Source of the DNA: Torreya grandis
Lineage: Eukaryota; Streptophyta; Pinopsida; Cupressales; Taxaceae
Direction of reading: 5' to 3'
Length of the DNA stretch: 64,000 nucleotides
NCBI GenBank assembly: GCA_037957365.1
Contig: JARHVA010001190.1
Location: 2,701,001-2,765,000, forward strand
Notes under the pieces: generated by a model
Told to the model about the DNA's origin: nothing
The model's input: the letters and a program-made list of their open reading frames with translations, nothing else
Database searches by the model: none
Shown here: positions 11,390-22,850 of the stretch, one piece after another
Position numbering within the stretch: the first letter of the stretch is position 1
Layout of the letters: each line of letters opens with the position of its first letter
Made by a program: the position numbers and the translations under genes

Positions 11390-12780
11390 TTATTTGTATA
11401 TTTTTTTAGGTATGCAGGTGAAGATGAAGATAGTAAATAATAGTGGATTATTACCACTAGAGAGAGAATTGGATAATAAGTTAAATACATGAAGTGAACT
11501 ATTAGAGCTGCTGATTGAGAGATTTTCAGAATGTGATAATGAAGAGGAAGAGGATTTGATGTGGGAGATGATGGATTCCCTAAGAGAAAAAGTGGCTATG
11601 TTGAAGAAGGAGATAGCTACATGGAATATTAATGAAGAATTAAAAATTAATAATGAAGAGAATATGAAGGAAATTTTCATGAAAAGAAATGAGAGAGAAG
11701 AGACCTATGAGCATCCCATTGGAGATGGAATCCTCAAGGAGGATACAAAAACTATTATTGTTGAACCTGATGTTAGAGACCCATTATGTGATGATGGGGA
11801 AGACAAAATTCATAGCCATATAGAGTTGTAAGATTTTTTTGGAGAATCCATTGATGAGTAGGATGTGTGCAAGTGAGTGCACACATAGAAATTTTGATGG
11901 ATGTGCAATCTAGTGCACATGAGGAGAGTGTAGAGGAAGAGAGCATCCAAGAGGAGATGCATGTGAAAGAATGTTGTAGCCATGTGGAGTTGGAAGGAGA
12001 GGAATATTTCAGCCATGAGGTGTTGATTGAGAATTAATAGGGAAGAAAAATATCTTTTCATGTTTCCATGGTGGAAGCATTGGAAGAAGAGGTTGTGTAA
12101 GATAATGCACAAGAAGTAATTTTGGTGGATTTTTAGCCATGTGATGGAGCTGAAAGTGAATGTGTAGATGAGGATATTCCATCCTTGGAAGTGGATATTA
12201 TTGAGATTTTGGAAGCCCATTATGACATTAAATATCATGTGGATCATTATAACATTGGAGAGGAGTTACATGTTTCTTTGGAAGAAATGTTGGATGCAGT
12301 TTCTGTGCAAGTAGGTGCACATGTGGATAAGATTATGGTGGATGATTTTTTTGTGCAAGAGAGTGCACATGTGGAGGATGAAATAAATGTCTTTGTATCC
12401 ATGAGAGAATTAATGCTAGTAAAAATGTTTTATGTTGTGGATACTCTAATAGTTGGTTAGATGGGAGAAGAAAGCCATGATGGCTTTTGGTGGAGGTGGA
12501 TGGATTTGGGTGGGCTTGAGCTCACATGAATGGAGATATTCATTGTAGAGCATCTTGGTAGAAGAAGTCGGTTTATGGTGGGTGTGATCCCATGGGTTTT
12601 TGTGTTGGTGGGATTTGGCCCACATATAAATTCATTATTATATGGATGTGTTTTTGGAGGAGAAGGATGGTTTGTGGTCCCACGAGGATGGTTTGGGAAA
12701 AACCAGTATGTAGATGTTGGAAGTGGAGAAAGAAAAGAAAAGTTATCTAGGTACACATGATTTATGGAAGGGGATGCCAA
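11390..12780 (+). pseudogene. Element E interior: acidic repeat-containing frame, function unknown
   Basis: One plus-strand protein can be followed through shifts: an open stretch at 11,556-11,831 (glutamate- and lysine-rich, coiled-coil-like, EEL/KEI-rich), then about 11,890-12,040, then 12,185-12,460 and 12,530-12,760. It is strongly acidic and repeats a short motif VQxxAHV(E/D), seen as VQSSAHEES, VQVGAHVDK and VQESAHVED. It has no gag zinc knuckle, protease or RT motif. The last part is glycine- and tryptophan-rich. It could be a remnant of captured sequence or a gag-like helper; I do not recognise the family. Confidence 0.5.
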
Positions 12781-12999
12781 GGTCATTTAAAAATCATGAC
12801 TGAAAGGGTGGATTTACCACTCACCCCCTCTATATGATCAATTGATCACATTAATTACCTCATATGTTTGATGTAGGAGCATCCAAGGGTTTGTGTAATC
12901 TTGCATCACCCAAAAATAGAGTGGTGTGCTTTTTCATTTTTACAAAATAAATGGAAAGGGTACAATCAAGAAAACTCACAAGAGCTAAGTTATTTTAAA

Positions 13000-13013
13000 T
13001 TAGAGGAGAATGA
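13000..13013 (+). promoter_or_regulatory. Polypurine tract of element E
   Basis: TTAGAGGAGAATGA lies directly before the right LTR. The equivalent CAAAGGAGAATGA lies directly before the third LTR at 14,000. The position and purine content fit the plus-strand primer site. Confidence 0.7.
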
Positions 13014-13904
13014 TGTGGTGGGAAAACACTATTCATGAGCACTATTCCTAAGTTATTATTCACTGATGAGGTGACATACACTATTCATGATAGTGAGGTG
13101 TCCACAACACTATTTTTGAGTGTTTAAGTGGCATGGGTCAAATTTGTAGTAGGGATCCATAATTATGAATTGATATCTTGTAAAAAAGGATATTCTTTAC
13201 CTTTTTTGACTCTTGTGCAAGTGGGAGACCAAGACCACTATTCCATATTGATCACAAATGTCAAGTGGGTCAAATTTCCATGTGAGGAATTTAATTTGAT
13301 TGAAATTATGAGAGTGGGTCAAAATTCCATGTCGGGGGAAAATTTAATGGGTTTAATCTATGTTAAAAGGATATTCCACTATTTTTTGAAAATAATTGTG
13401 GAGTGGGGAACACCTTTTGAAGATTCCACATGTTGGAGTGGTCCAAACTAAAGTGGATCACAAGGTGGAGGACATTTTAATATTGATGAATAGTCCTTCC
13501 AAGTGGATGAGGTTGAATTTTTTGGATCCCTTTGTTTCTCTCTCATTATATCCTTGTATTTATATAAATAAATGTATTCCATTACTTTTTAGTTAGGCTA
13601 GTTTATGAGGAAAGGCTTGTGTGATGCCTTTAGATCCTCTTTGGTTTAGGATGCCAAGTAATGAAAGTGTGTAATGGCATGCATTTGTGGCATGACCTTT
13701 GGGTTGTAATTATTTGTTTAAAGTTATTGGAATTTTGAGAGGATTAATGAGGATATGTTGAATTTATGAATGAATTATTGAGATGTTTATGATAATTGTG
13801 TGTGTTTGAGAGGATTATTTGATGATAGGATTAATGAGAAATGTTTATGTGTTTATGAGTGATGTGGATTGTTGAATCCATATATGTGGTTGAAGGCCAC
13901 ATCA
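13014..13904 (+). repeat. Element E, second LTR
   Basis: It starts TGTGGTGGGAAAACAC and ends CCACATCA and aligns with 10,409-11,298 over its whole length. It serves as 3' LTR of the left unit and as 5' LTR of the shortened right unit, because it is followed by AGTGGT, the first bases of the primer site. Confidence 0.88.
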
Positions 13905-13999
13905 AGTGGTGTGTTTTTCCTTTATTTTTAGGATAATTAGCTTGAATACAACCATGGCAAATTATGAGAGTTGAGTTATTTTCAACCAAAGGAGAATGA
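13905..13999 (+). mobile_element. Remnant interior between the second and third LTRs
   Basis: The segment starts AGTGGT, as after the left LTR, and at once becomes GTGTTTTTCC..., matching the 3' end of the E interior (AGTGGTGTGCTTTTTC at 12,920). It ends in the polypurine tract. About 1.6 kb is missing between two AGTGGT copies. Confidence 0.8.
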
Positions 14000-14764
14000 T
14001 GTGGTAGAGAAAACACTATTCATGAAACACTATTCACTATCACTATTCACTGATGACATGGCAGACAATATTCACCCTGGTGAGGTGTCATCACACTATT
14101 TTAAGTTTCATATGTGGCATGGGTCCAAATTCCCATGGGAGAGAAGTCAAAAGAGGATCAAATCACTTTTTGGAGGTTAGTGGTGGTGGGAGACAAGTTG
14201 CACTATTCATAATTAGAATCTCATTTTTCCTTTTGACTTTCCATTAGAGGTGGAGCCAACTTGACCATGTAAACCTTCTCTTAAGAAAATGATGATCCCA
14301 TGTTGAGAAGGTGGCATAGATTTCATGGGGAGACCGCTTGTCTTTGTTGAAGATTCCCCCCATATGAATGGGTGGAGCCATTTTGGGCCCCCTTAACTTA
14401 TTTGTTGTTTTTCCTCATAATTTTCTATATATGGTTGTAATTCTTACTTTGTGTGGTAAGCTGAGTTGGGAATAATTCAAATTTTGGAGAATAGGATTGG
14501 TTTGAAGCCTTAGATGAGCCTCCTTATCATGTTGACCAAGTTTATAAGATAAAAAAGCTTGGTAGAGCTTGTATGAAGGCATGCAATGTTGGCATGACCT
14601 TGAGATATGATTTTTGTATGAATTAATGAGAGATTGTTTATGGTGATTATTTTTTGAATCCATGATATGTTATGAGAGAATTTGAGAGAAGACTGATGTA
14701 TAAATTTAATGAATTTAAGAATGAATATATGTAAGTGAGCGAGCTATGGTTTTAAGCCACATCA
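14000..14764 (+). repeat. Third, diverged and shorter LTR of the E family
   Basis: It starts TGTGGTAGAGAAAACAC, shares the 'acactattca(t/c)' and 'ggtgtc..cacacta' blocks, and ends GCCACATCA. At about 765 bp it is shorter than the other two. It is followed by AG and CGGTATCAGACCC, a primer site like that at 11,301. Confidence 0.8.
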
Positions 14765-14766
14765 AG

Positions 14767-14779
14767 CGGTATCAGACCC
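14767..14779 (+). promoter_or_regulatory. Primer-binding site after the third E-type LTR
   Basis: CGGTATCAGACCC differs from TGGTATCAGAGCC at two positions. It marks this LTR as the 5' LTR of a further, interrupted unit. Confidence 0.65.
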
Positions 14780-14866
14780 AGATCATATGTTATGGGAGGC
14801 ACATGAGGATAATGTAAGGATTAGACCTTAAAACTATTGATTGGCAATATACCCTATTATATGCAT

Positions 14867-14952
14867 ATGATGACCACATTGGTTGAGAGGTGGAATGAAA
14901 ATACATGTAATTTTTGGCTTCCCATTTGGGATATGAATATTATGTTGGAAGA
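14867..14952 (+). pseudogene. Plant mobile domain, N-terminal part (cut)
   Basis: From ATGATGACC the frame reads TTLVERWNENTCNFWLPIWD and MLEDVWN. This follows the opening of the plant mobile domain (ALVERWRPETHTFHLP.GE...TLEDV). PMD proteins are plant proteins related to MAIN and widespread in transposable elements. The frame breaks at about 14,952, where a copy of the element A LTR starts. A matching downstream PMD part lies at 49,165. It starts 88 bp after a primer site, so an LTR element may have carried it. Confidence 0.6.
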
Positions 14953-15957
14953 TGTATGGAATATTACACATTAGGTAAAATCCTAAGGAAGGTGGAAATA
15001 ATCCAAATCATAACCTGGTTCACTTTAAATATTTACCCCTACAAGCAAACAACATTAGCCCAAATGCTAGAAGAGTAAGAAAATGAAATGAACCTAAGGA
15101 ATTTCAATCAACCTAGCATTGGCACAAGTTAAAAAATCTATAATCAAATGTACACACCAAGAATTCATAAACACCATTAAAATCTAGAAATCAAAACAAT
15201 AAGTGAGAGAGAAGCCATGATAATAATGAACAAAATCAAATACTGGACAATCTTTTTAGAATTACTTATATTAATTGCTCCTAGTTTATAAACTAATTTG
15301 GTTCTCAGAACTCCCTCCCTTTAAAATAGATAATACTCTTTTTATATAATAAAAGGAAGTATGTCGGTCAGTCATATCTATTTATAAGTATACAAGTGTA
15401 AGGACAACTATCATTTTTACAAAAGTTCACAAATACACTAGAATTTTCCAAATGAACTAATCTATAGGTAATGTGATTACAAGATATACATGAATTTATA
15501 AAATAATATTCTTTTTTAAATTTTTTACAAAGTTTATACAAACTATTATATTTCTAACTAACTTTGAAGACCCTATTTTGTTTTCAGGCTGCCATGACTG
15601 TGTGTTCTTTCAAATTTCTCACTAGTGGTCTACAGTTCACCTTTAGATCAATTTGTGCTTGCTCAGATGACAATTTGGCTCTCTTTGACTTGACTATGGT
15701 AAATTTGAGATTGAATTAGGGATTTTTTAGATGCTATGGATTTTATACAGGTCTTTTTTGAGCTTCAATGTTGAGGGCTACTTGCACTTAAGTGAGTTTT
15801 GTGTCTTAGATTTCTTTTGGATCCTCATATTTATATCTTTTCCTTTCTAATCCCACTTGATATTTGTTTTTGTTGATTTATATCAATGTGGCATCTAAGT
15901 GGTGTTTATGTTCAAAAAATGACCATTGCCCTTCAAAAATTGGCTTTTACCTCACAC
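14953..15957 (-). repeat. Partial copy (first) of the element A LTR
   Basis: It aligns with 17,602-18,580 and 46,490-47,510 in the same direction, beginning at ATTACACAT(t/c)A and AAATCCTAAGGAAGGTGGAA and ending at CTCACACCATTAGATC. The first ~450 bp and the last 1.7 kb of the LTR are missing. Strand is given by the orientation of element A. Confidence 0.85.
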
Positions 15958-15969
15958 CATTAGATCCAG

Positions 15970-16871
15970 TAGGCTAGACAAGTAAGAAAATGAAATGAAC
16001 CTAAGGACTTTTAGTCAACCTAGCATTGGCACAAGTTAAAAACTCTATAATAAAATGTACACACCAATAATTCATAAACACCATTCAAATCTAGAAATCA
16101 TAACAAGTAAGAGAGAAACCATGATAATAATGAACACAAGAAAATATTGGACAATCTTTACATAATACTTATATTAACTGCTCCTAGTTTACAAAGTAAT
16201 TTGGCTCTAAGAACTCCCTCTATTTATAATAGTTAATACTCTTTTTATAAAATACAAGGAAGTATGTCAGTCAGTCATATCTATTTACAAGTGTACAAGT
16301 GTAAGGACAATTATCTTTTTTATAAAAGTTCTAGAATACACTAGACTTTTCCAAATGAACTGACCTATAGACAATGTGCTTACAAACTGCACATGAATTT
16401 ATATAAGATTATTCTATTTAATTTTTTTTAAAAAGTTTCTAAAAAATAAAATATTCCTAACTTTGAGGAACCTATGTTGTCTTCATGCTGCCATGATTGT
16501 GTGTTATTTCAAATTGCTCACTAGTGGTCTACAATTTGCCTTTGGATTAATTTGTGCTTGCTTAGATATAATTTGGCTCTCTCAGGATCGACTATGGTTA
16601 ATTTGAGATCAAATTAGGGCTTTTGTAGATGTTAGGGTTTTTTTGTAAGTCTTTGCTAAGCTTCAATGGTGAGGGATAATTGCACTTAAGTGAGTTTTGT
16701 GCCTTAGATTTCTTTTGGATCCTCATATTTATACCTTTACCTTTATAAGCCCACCAAATCTTTATTTTTATCACTTTTTGGTCTATGTGGCATCAACATG
16801 GCATATATGTGGTGTTTATGTTCAAAAACTGACCATTTCCCTTCAAAAATTTTCTTTTTCCTCATACCATT
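15970..16871 (-). repeat. Partial copy (second) of the element A LTR, in tandem
   Basis: It starts at AAGTAAGAAAATGAAATGAAC, about 110 bp further into the unit than the first copy, and ends at ATACCATTAGATCTGGTGG. It is a separate copy, not a continuation, because the whole segment has already been read once at 14,953-15,957. Confidence 0.85.
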
Positions 16872-17340
16872 AGATCTGGTGGCTCCCAACCACCACTTAA
16901 TATAAATATTGTGAAATAGTCACTTGTTTCACCTCTATTTGATCAACAAATAATAGGATTATCGCAACTTACAACTCATGCATTAAATTCTTAGGAATTG
17001 AGAAATAAAAAGTGTTTCTTAAACACTCTGGGCACTTATGGTACACATTTAGGAATCAATAGGAGGACATAGCCTACATCCTCCTATTAATGCCTAAATG
17101 TGTACCACAAGTGCCCATAATGTTTAAGAAACACTTCTCAACATCCTCATATTGATGCTTAAATGTGTACCATAGGTGCCTAGAGTGTTTAAGAAACACT
17201 TCTATTTTTGAATTCCTAAGAATCCAATGCATGAGTTATAGATTGTGACAATATTTTTATCTATTAGTGGAATAGAGGCAAAACAAGTGACTATTTCACA
17301 ATATTCATATTAAGTGGTGGTTGGGATCCACCATGGCCAA
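16866..17340. repeat. Large inverted repeat made of element A LTR ends
   Basis: The left arm (about 16,872-17,067) is the reverse complement of the first ~190 bp of the LTR at 17,150-17,340. For example, CCAACCACCACTTAATATAA at 16,880 pairs with the reverse of 'ttcatattaagtggtggttgg' near 17,305. A further partial copy of the LTR start (17,085-17,149) sits in the middle. GGTGG occurs at the junction with the second partial copy. Confidence 0.85.
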
Positions 17341-20291
17341 ATAATAGATCTATGTAAAATATACAATATGCTAAGCTAAGGATGGTGATTTACGATCAAT
17401 AAATAATTTAAGAACTAATCTAAGATGGATATTTACAATGAAAATTAAACTAAGGTGATCCAATAATAAATAAATAAAAGGAAGGGTAGGACAGAAAGAA
17501 TTGTTACTGATCTTAATTCCAACCATCATTGAAAAAATTATATTTCATCTAGACATGCACTTAAATAATGTGTAACATGAAAAAGCTTAAACTTAAATCC
17601 TATTACACATCAAGAAAAATCCTAAGGAAGGTGGAAATAATGCAAATCAGAACTTGGTTCACTTTAAAGATTTACCCTTACAAGCAAACAACATTAGCCC
17701 AAATGCTAGAAGAGTAAGAAAATGAAATGAACCTAAGGAATTTCTATCAACCTAGCATTGACACAAGCTAAAAACTTTGTAATCAAATGTACATACCAAG
17801 AATTTATAAGCACCATTCAAATCTAGAAATCAGAACAAGTGAGAGAGAAGCCATTATAATAATGAATATATGCAAATATTGGATAATCTTTATAGAATTC
17901 TTTGTTTATATTAATTTCTCCTAGTTTACAAAGTAATTTGGCTCTAATAAATCCCTCCCTTTACAATATAAAATACTCATTTTATATAATATAAGGAAGT
18001 ATGTTAGCCAATTATATCTTTTTACAAGTGTACAAGTGTAAGGACAACTATCCTTTTTACAAAAGTTCTAGAATACACTAGACTTTTCCAAATGAACTGA
18101 CTTATAAGAAATGTACTTACAAGCTGTACATGACTTTATAAAAGAATATTATATTTTAAAATTTTTAAATTTTTTCTAAAAAATAAAATATTCCTAACTT
18201 TGATGACCTTGTGTTTTTTAGGCTGCCATGAATATGAGTTCTTTCAAATTGCTCACTAGTGGTCTACAGTTCACCTCTAAATCAATTTGTGCTTGATTAG
18301 ATGACAATTTGACTCTCTCAAGCTTGAGTATGGTAATTATGGATTTTTTAGATGCTAAGGATTTTTTGCATGTCTTTTTTGAGCTTTAATGGTGAGGGCT
18401 ACTTGCACTTAAGTGAGTTTTGTGCCTTAGATTTCTCTTAGATCCTCATATTTATACATTTACCTTTCTAAGCCCACGAAATCTTTATTTTTGTCACTTT
18501 CTATCTATGTGGCATCATCATGGCATCTATGCTCAAAAAATGATTGTTTCCCTCAAAAAATATACTTTTAACTTACACCATCAGATTTAGTGGGTACGAA
18601 TCAATGCAAACTGTAGATCTTTGGATCCAAAGAACTATTTTAAAATTGACATTTCCATGGTCATCATTTGATGTTTTCATGAACATCTTTGACATCTGTG
18701 CGACCATCAATTTGAATCTCATTGTCAAGATTCTCTACTAAGATTAAAGTTGAGATCTACATGACCATCATTTTATTTCTACATTAACATCTTTAATGTC
18801 TATACAACCATCAATTTTAATCTTGTCTTCAAGATTCGTTGCTAAACTACCACTTGTCATTTTTTTATTTACTTTGCACTCTATTAGTTCTTCTAGGGAA
18901 TGAATTTTTTCCATGTGGTGGTCCCATGCTTGATCATAGCTCTATTAAAAAAGTCTTGATTTGATACACTCTGTTAGATTATTTTCATCTAGGAAAGTGC
19001 AAGTTGTCAATCACGATCCACATATTTGAATGCCATTGGTTTCTATAGCCATAAATGGATTAAGTAAGCTCAGGAATATATATAACATAGATCTAATCCT
19101 TAGACTAATGTTTTATTTTTTATTAATAAATATGAAAAAAAATTAGCTTAAGGTTTTTTAGCTAGGTTAGGAATGTCATAAAAAAGACCTTGCATTTTAT
19201 AAAATGCATAACATAAGTCTTTAACCTAAGTTTAAATATAACAAATAAAGTACCCTTCAAATAACATAAGTCATAACATAAAATTTTATCTTAAGGTTTT
19301 AATTATATTAATAAATATAATTGAAACCTTAGAATAAAGGCTTAAGTTAGGTCTATGTAATAAAAAAGGACCCTCTTATTTTCTCACTTTGATTTCACAT
19401 CATTCAATCTTCAAGATTTGATTAAACATGGACCATTGATCATGATCCATGGGATTGAGCAAGATTAGCTCCATGGGTTAGGTCTTTGACTTATCAAGTC
19501 CACCTCTCTCCATCTGATCAATCTTGTATTAACAAATGTAGGTCATTGATCCTGCAAATAAGAACATAGTTTAAGTTAGGACTTAGAGACATAAAGAACT
19601 TAGGATAAAATCTTAACACTAAGGTCTTGTATATGATGATAAACAATAATGGGGCCTTAGGATTAAGACATTATTCTAAGTTAATAACATATGAAAAGGA
19701 CCCTACATATAGAAGCTTAGACCATGTTAAAATAAAAGGGAACAAAGGGATTGGGACATAAAGGGGACCAATCTTATAATTTTTAGGCTAAGGTTTAGTC
19801 ATGTTGAAAATATGACTAAGCCTTAGTATAAAAATTAACTTTAAGTCATTATTTTTACAGTGTTCCCACTAATTTTTGTTTTTACCAATTTTGAATTTAG
19901 TCCAAAGACCTTATGCTAGGGTTTCTCAAAGGAGGGATTTAGGAAGATTTAAACATGGATTTTACTTGAATTTATATAGACCAAAGTCTAGTAAAATCCC
20001 AAGTTGGGATTAAAATGTAAAATATAGGCATGGCCCATTCAATGAGGGTTACACTAAACCTGTAACTTGAAACATGAAGAGCAAATACTAGCAACTTTAG
20101 GCCATATTAAACCAAAGCCATGAGTAAATAAACCAACCAAGTCAAGGTGTGGATAATATTCAAATACAAATATATGCAAACATGTTAATGATACTCTGAT
20201 CAAGTGAATATATAATTTTAAAGTACAAATCTACATAAATTATCATAAGCGTCCCCATTTTTTCAAAAATGGGGGTATGTCAACCTCAACA
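17150..20291 (-). repeat. Element A, 3' LTR (minus orientation), 3.1 kb
   Basis: It aligns end to end with 46,037-49,137, for example the AGTGGGTACGAATCAATGC block (18,588 and 47,509) and the GGGGGTATGT..ACCTCAACA end. The left end reads TATTGATGC instead of TGTTGATGC. It contains a 104-bp tandem duplication at about 18,645-18,852. The length is unusual for an LTR but known for Ogre/Tat-type elements. Confidence 0.85.
18645..18852. repeat. 104-bp tandem duplication inside the element A LTR
   Basis: Two units start at 18,645 and 18,749, each running from '(a/g)ttga.at' through 'catgacc atcattt' and 'accatcaattt.aatct' to 'caagatt.....cta'. The same duplication is present at about 47,560-47,765 in the other LTR, so it predates the insertion. 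Confidence 0.7.
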
Positions 20292-21326
20292 AATGGTGAC
20301 TTTTGGGGGAAACATAGCAATATATTAGAATTTAGAGACTCTAGTTTAGACTAATAATTAAGATATTTATTCCATTTGATCAGGCACCATTATTAAGATT
20401 AGTTCATGTTTATAATAAATCTTGCATATATAGAATTAGGATCAAACATCAAAACTTAGTCATGTTATGTGTGTGATTTGATTCCAATTATTGATTGCCA
20501 AAGGATTTAGAGAATAAATTCTAGGTTCATGACTTTAATCACTAATATTTAATTTTAGCATGTTTAAATTTTCATTAAGAAGCATGATTTAGCTCAATAA
20601 ATTCTTAGGTATTGCTTTGCTACTAGCTAGGCATCCATAGCCCTAACATATATGCCTTTAGATCCACTTAAGGCCTTGCTCCACTACCAACTAGGTGTCT
20701 ATAGCCTTGGTGGAGATTACTAGAATCACCTTTGCTTAGAAATATTTTGATATTTTGCAATAAGGTTCTTATTTTTGGATTTTTCAAGTCATTTTGAATT
20801 CATAGAAATGGTTGGGAACCATGTTAGCTAGGTTTAAGGTTTTGGTCAAGTGTTTGATTTTTAAAAAATCATCCTTGGTTGTAAACTTTTTCCTAGGTAA
20901 TTAATGTTTTTTAAGTATGAGCATGACTGTGTCCTAATAGTTTAAGCTTTCATCCCACACATCTAATACTTATTAAAACAAAGATTAGATTAAAACAGGG
21001 TATAAAATCTCAAGGAATAATTAACTTATCCGTTAGTCTTTGCTATCTTCTCTAAACTACAATATCAAGTTTATACTTCGATAATCCATAATCAACCAAT
21101 GTTAAGAAGTCATACCTACATTTATGAACTATGAAACTCTTGAGTAGTTAGATAAAAATCAAGTTGAGGGTTATCCAAAATGACATATTTAAAAGTAAGT
21201 AACAAAGTAAGAGAAAAAAAACAAATATAAACAGACACTCTATACAAACAAGGGACAAGAAGGAAAAAAACAAAAAATAAAGAACAAGAAAGAAAATAAA
21301 CTAAGTCCTACACTAACCCATAAAGT
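20292..21326 (-). other. 3' non-coding part of element A
   Basis: This lies between the end of the minus-strand reading frame and the 3' LTR. On the minus strand it is pyrimidine-rich at its start (TTTCTTTCTTGTTC...) and ends in TTTCCCCCAAAAGTCACCA two bases before the LTR. I see no coding pattern. Confidence 0.6.
20294..20301 (-). promoter_or_regulatory. AGTCACCA block before the 3' LTR of element A
   Basis: On the minus strand AGTCACCA lies two bases before the TGTTGAGG start of the LTR. The same block precedes the 3' LTRs of elements C (33,023) and D (60,699). No polypurine tract is visible at this point. Read on the plus strand, TGGTGACT resembles a tRNA-Arg-type primer site (TGGCGACTC) after a C-to-T change, so the element direction had to be decided from gag. 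Confidence 0.6.
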
Positions 21327-22850
21327 AATTACCTCCAAGATCAATTGGAAAATTATTTAGTCTACTAAATAACCTTGAAGTATGATTACTTCCATTCAAT
21401 GTCCTCTTATTATGGATAAGAGCACTTGTATGATTATGTCTTCTAGGTGATGTGGCTTGGTCTCTTATCAGCATTCTCAGATGCATATTGAAAATATGAA
21501 TCTAAGACCCAATCATCTTCTTCCAAAATTATTCTACTTTGCAATAGGAGTGATAGTTCTACTTCATCCATAGATAAATAGTGACTTATATCATGTTCAC
21601 TCAATAATAGTAGCTCGGCTATTATCGTTAGATTGATGTCTTCATTATGTTATTTTTGAGGTGGAAATAGACTACCAATATTTACAAAAAAATCTTCCAA
21701 GTCATCCTAAAAGGCTTCTTCATCTTGACCAACTGAATGATGTCCATCTAGACTCCCATTAGAAACATGTTGGTCCCATACTCCTGAGCTCTTGATGAAT
21801 TCATATGATAATCCTTGATCTATTTCACTTACTTTATGTTCATCCTTGGTGAAGAAAGGCAACTCTTCTATCCAATAAAGCTTCAACTTATCTTGCTTTA
21901 GGACCTCAAAAATAATATCATCTTCTCAGAACTTCAGATCATTAGTGAAACCATCAGATGGAGCATCCATGTGTTATTCCATCCCATCCTCTACCATATC
22001 TAGATATTTAATTCCATTTAAGAAATCATGGTATGACTTCTGCAGCAATCATCCTCTTTAGGTGTATTCTCCATTTAAAAAATAAATATATGTGGGTTGT
22101 ATTTCTAGCTACCTTTTGAAGAAAGACCAATTTGTACTTGATCCATATCCATTTCTAGTAACTCTTCTCTTCATCTTCAGATGTTCTTAATAATGATGTC
22201 TTGTTGGTATTCAATTATAATCTCTTTTACATCATCAACAATACAAGTCATCTCAGATGAAACTTCTTAAATTATCTCATCTTCATCTTCATCTTCAAAT
22301 GGAAAATCAAAGGCATGCATGAAAGATTCAGAAGTTCTTACAAAACCAAATATCCCTTGAACAAAGTCTTGAATAGGCATAATTTTAGAGGTTTTAGATA
22401 CATTATAATGATTAGCTAAATATATATCATATAAACTCATTTGCACATTTTTAGATGATCCATTATTGCTGTTATCATGAGACCTATTTGGAGGCCTATT
22501 GAACCTTTGAGAAGCATAGTTTCTATTAGATATTTCCTTTGTATATCCTACTTATTTTTACAACTAAATAAAGTTAGTGCTAAGTTTTTAGACCATTTAT
22601 AATATCAAGTCATTTGAATTTTTTGGTGTCTTAAGCTCATGAACTGGAGCATTACTACTAGTTTTGGGTATTAGAGTTCCGTGATTTTATGGATGAAACT
22701 CACTAGTAGTGTTATTCAGGAACCCTGAGTCTTGGCTAGGATATGTATGACTCAAGGGCAATTAGTTCTAAAATGGTGTTAAAGTGGGTATACTAGGAAT
22801 GATATTCATGATGGGCCAACTTGAATTGACATTAGGCATGGCATACATCA
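21327..22850 (-). pseudogene. Element A downstream frame, acidic, ends FPIDLGG
   Basis: After the capsid-like part the minus strand continues with a basic stretch near 22,510 (NRNYASQRFNRPPNRSHDN), then KIMPIQDFVQGIFGF and FPFEDEDEDEII near 22,280. A shifted frame follows with SSGVWDQHVSNGSLDGHHS near 21,770. The frame ends at 21,330-21,372 with SRLNNFPIDLGGNY. The ending matches the ends of the C and D frames (FPFDLRG). No protease or RT motif occurs in this 1.5 kb. The basic stretch could bind RNA, as a gag tail does. Its role is unknown. Confidence 0.5.

Larger units (their letters stand above)
10409..13904 (+). mobile_element. Element E: non-autonomous LTR retrotransposon
   Basis: Two direct repeats of about 890 bp (10,409-11,298 and 13,014-13,904) begin TGTG(t/g)TGGGAAAACAC and end CCACATCA. 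After the left one, two bases precede a primer-binding site (TGGTATTAGAGCC). Before the right one is a purine-rich GAGGAGAATGA tract. The interior is only 1.7 kb and holds no gag or pol, just an acidic reading frame. The first 400 bp of the LTRs differ at about one base in ten by eye. I find no clear target duplication, which fits the right side having recombined with a further LTR. Confidence 0.85.

Noticed and set aside
20292..20315. Plus-strand primer-binding site of the tRNA-Arg type, which would make element A plus-oriented
   Set aside because: Gag, the downstream frame and the second primer-like site all point to the minus orientation, and the same block stands before the 3' LTR in plus-oriented C and D.
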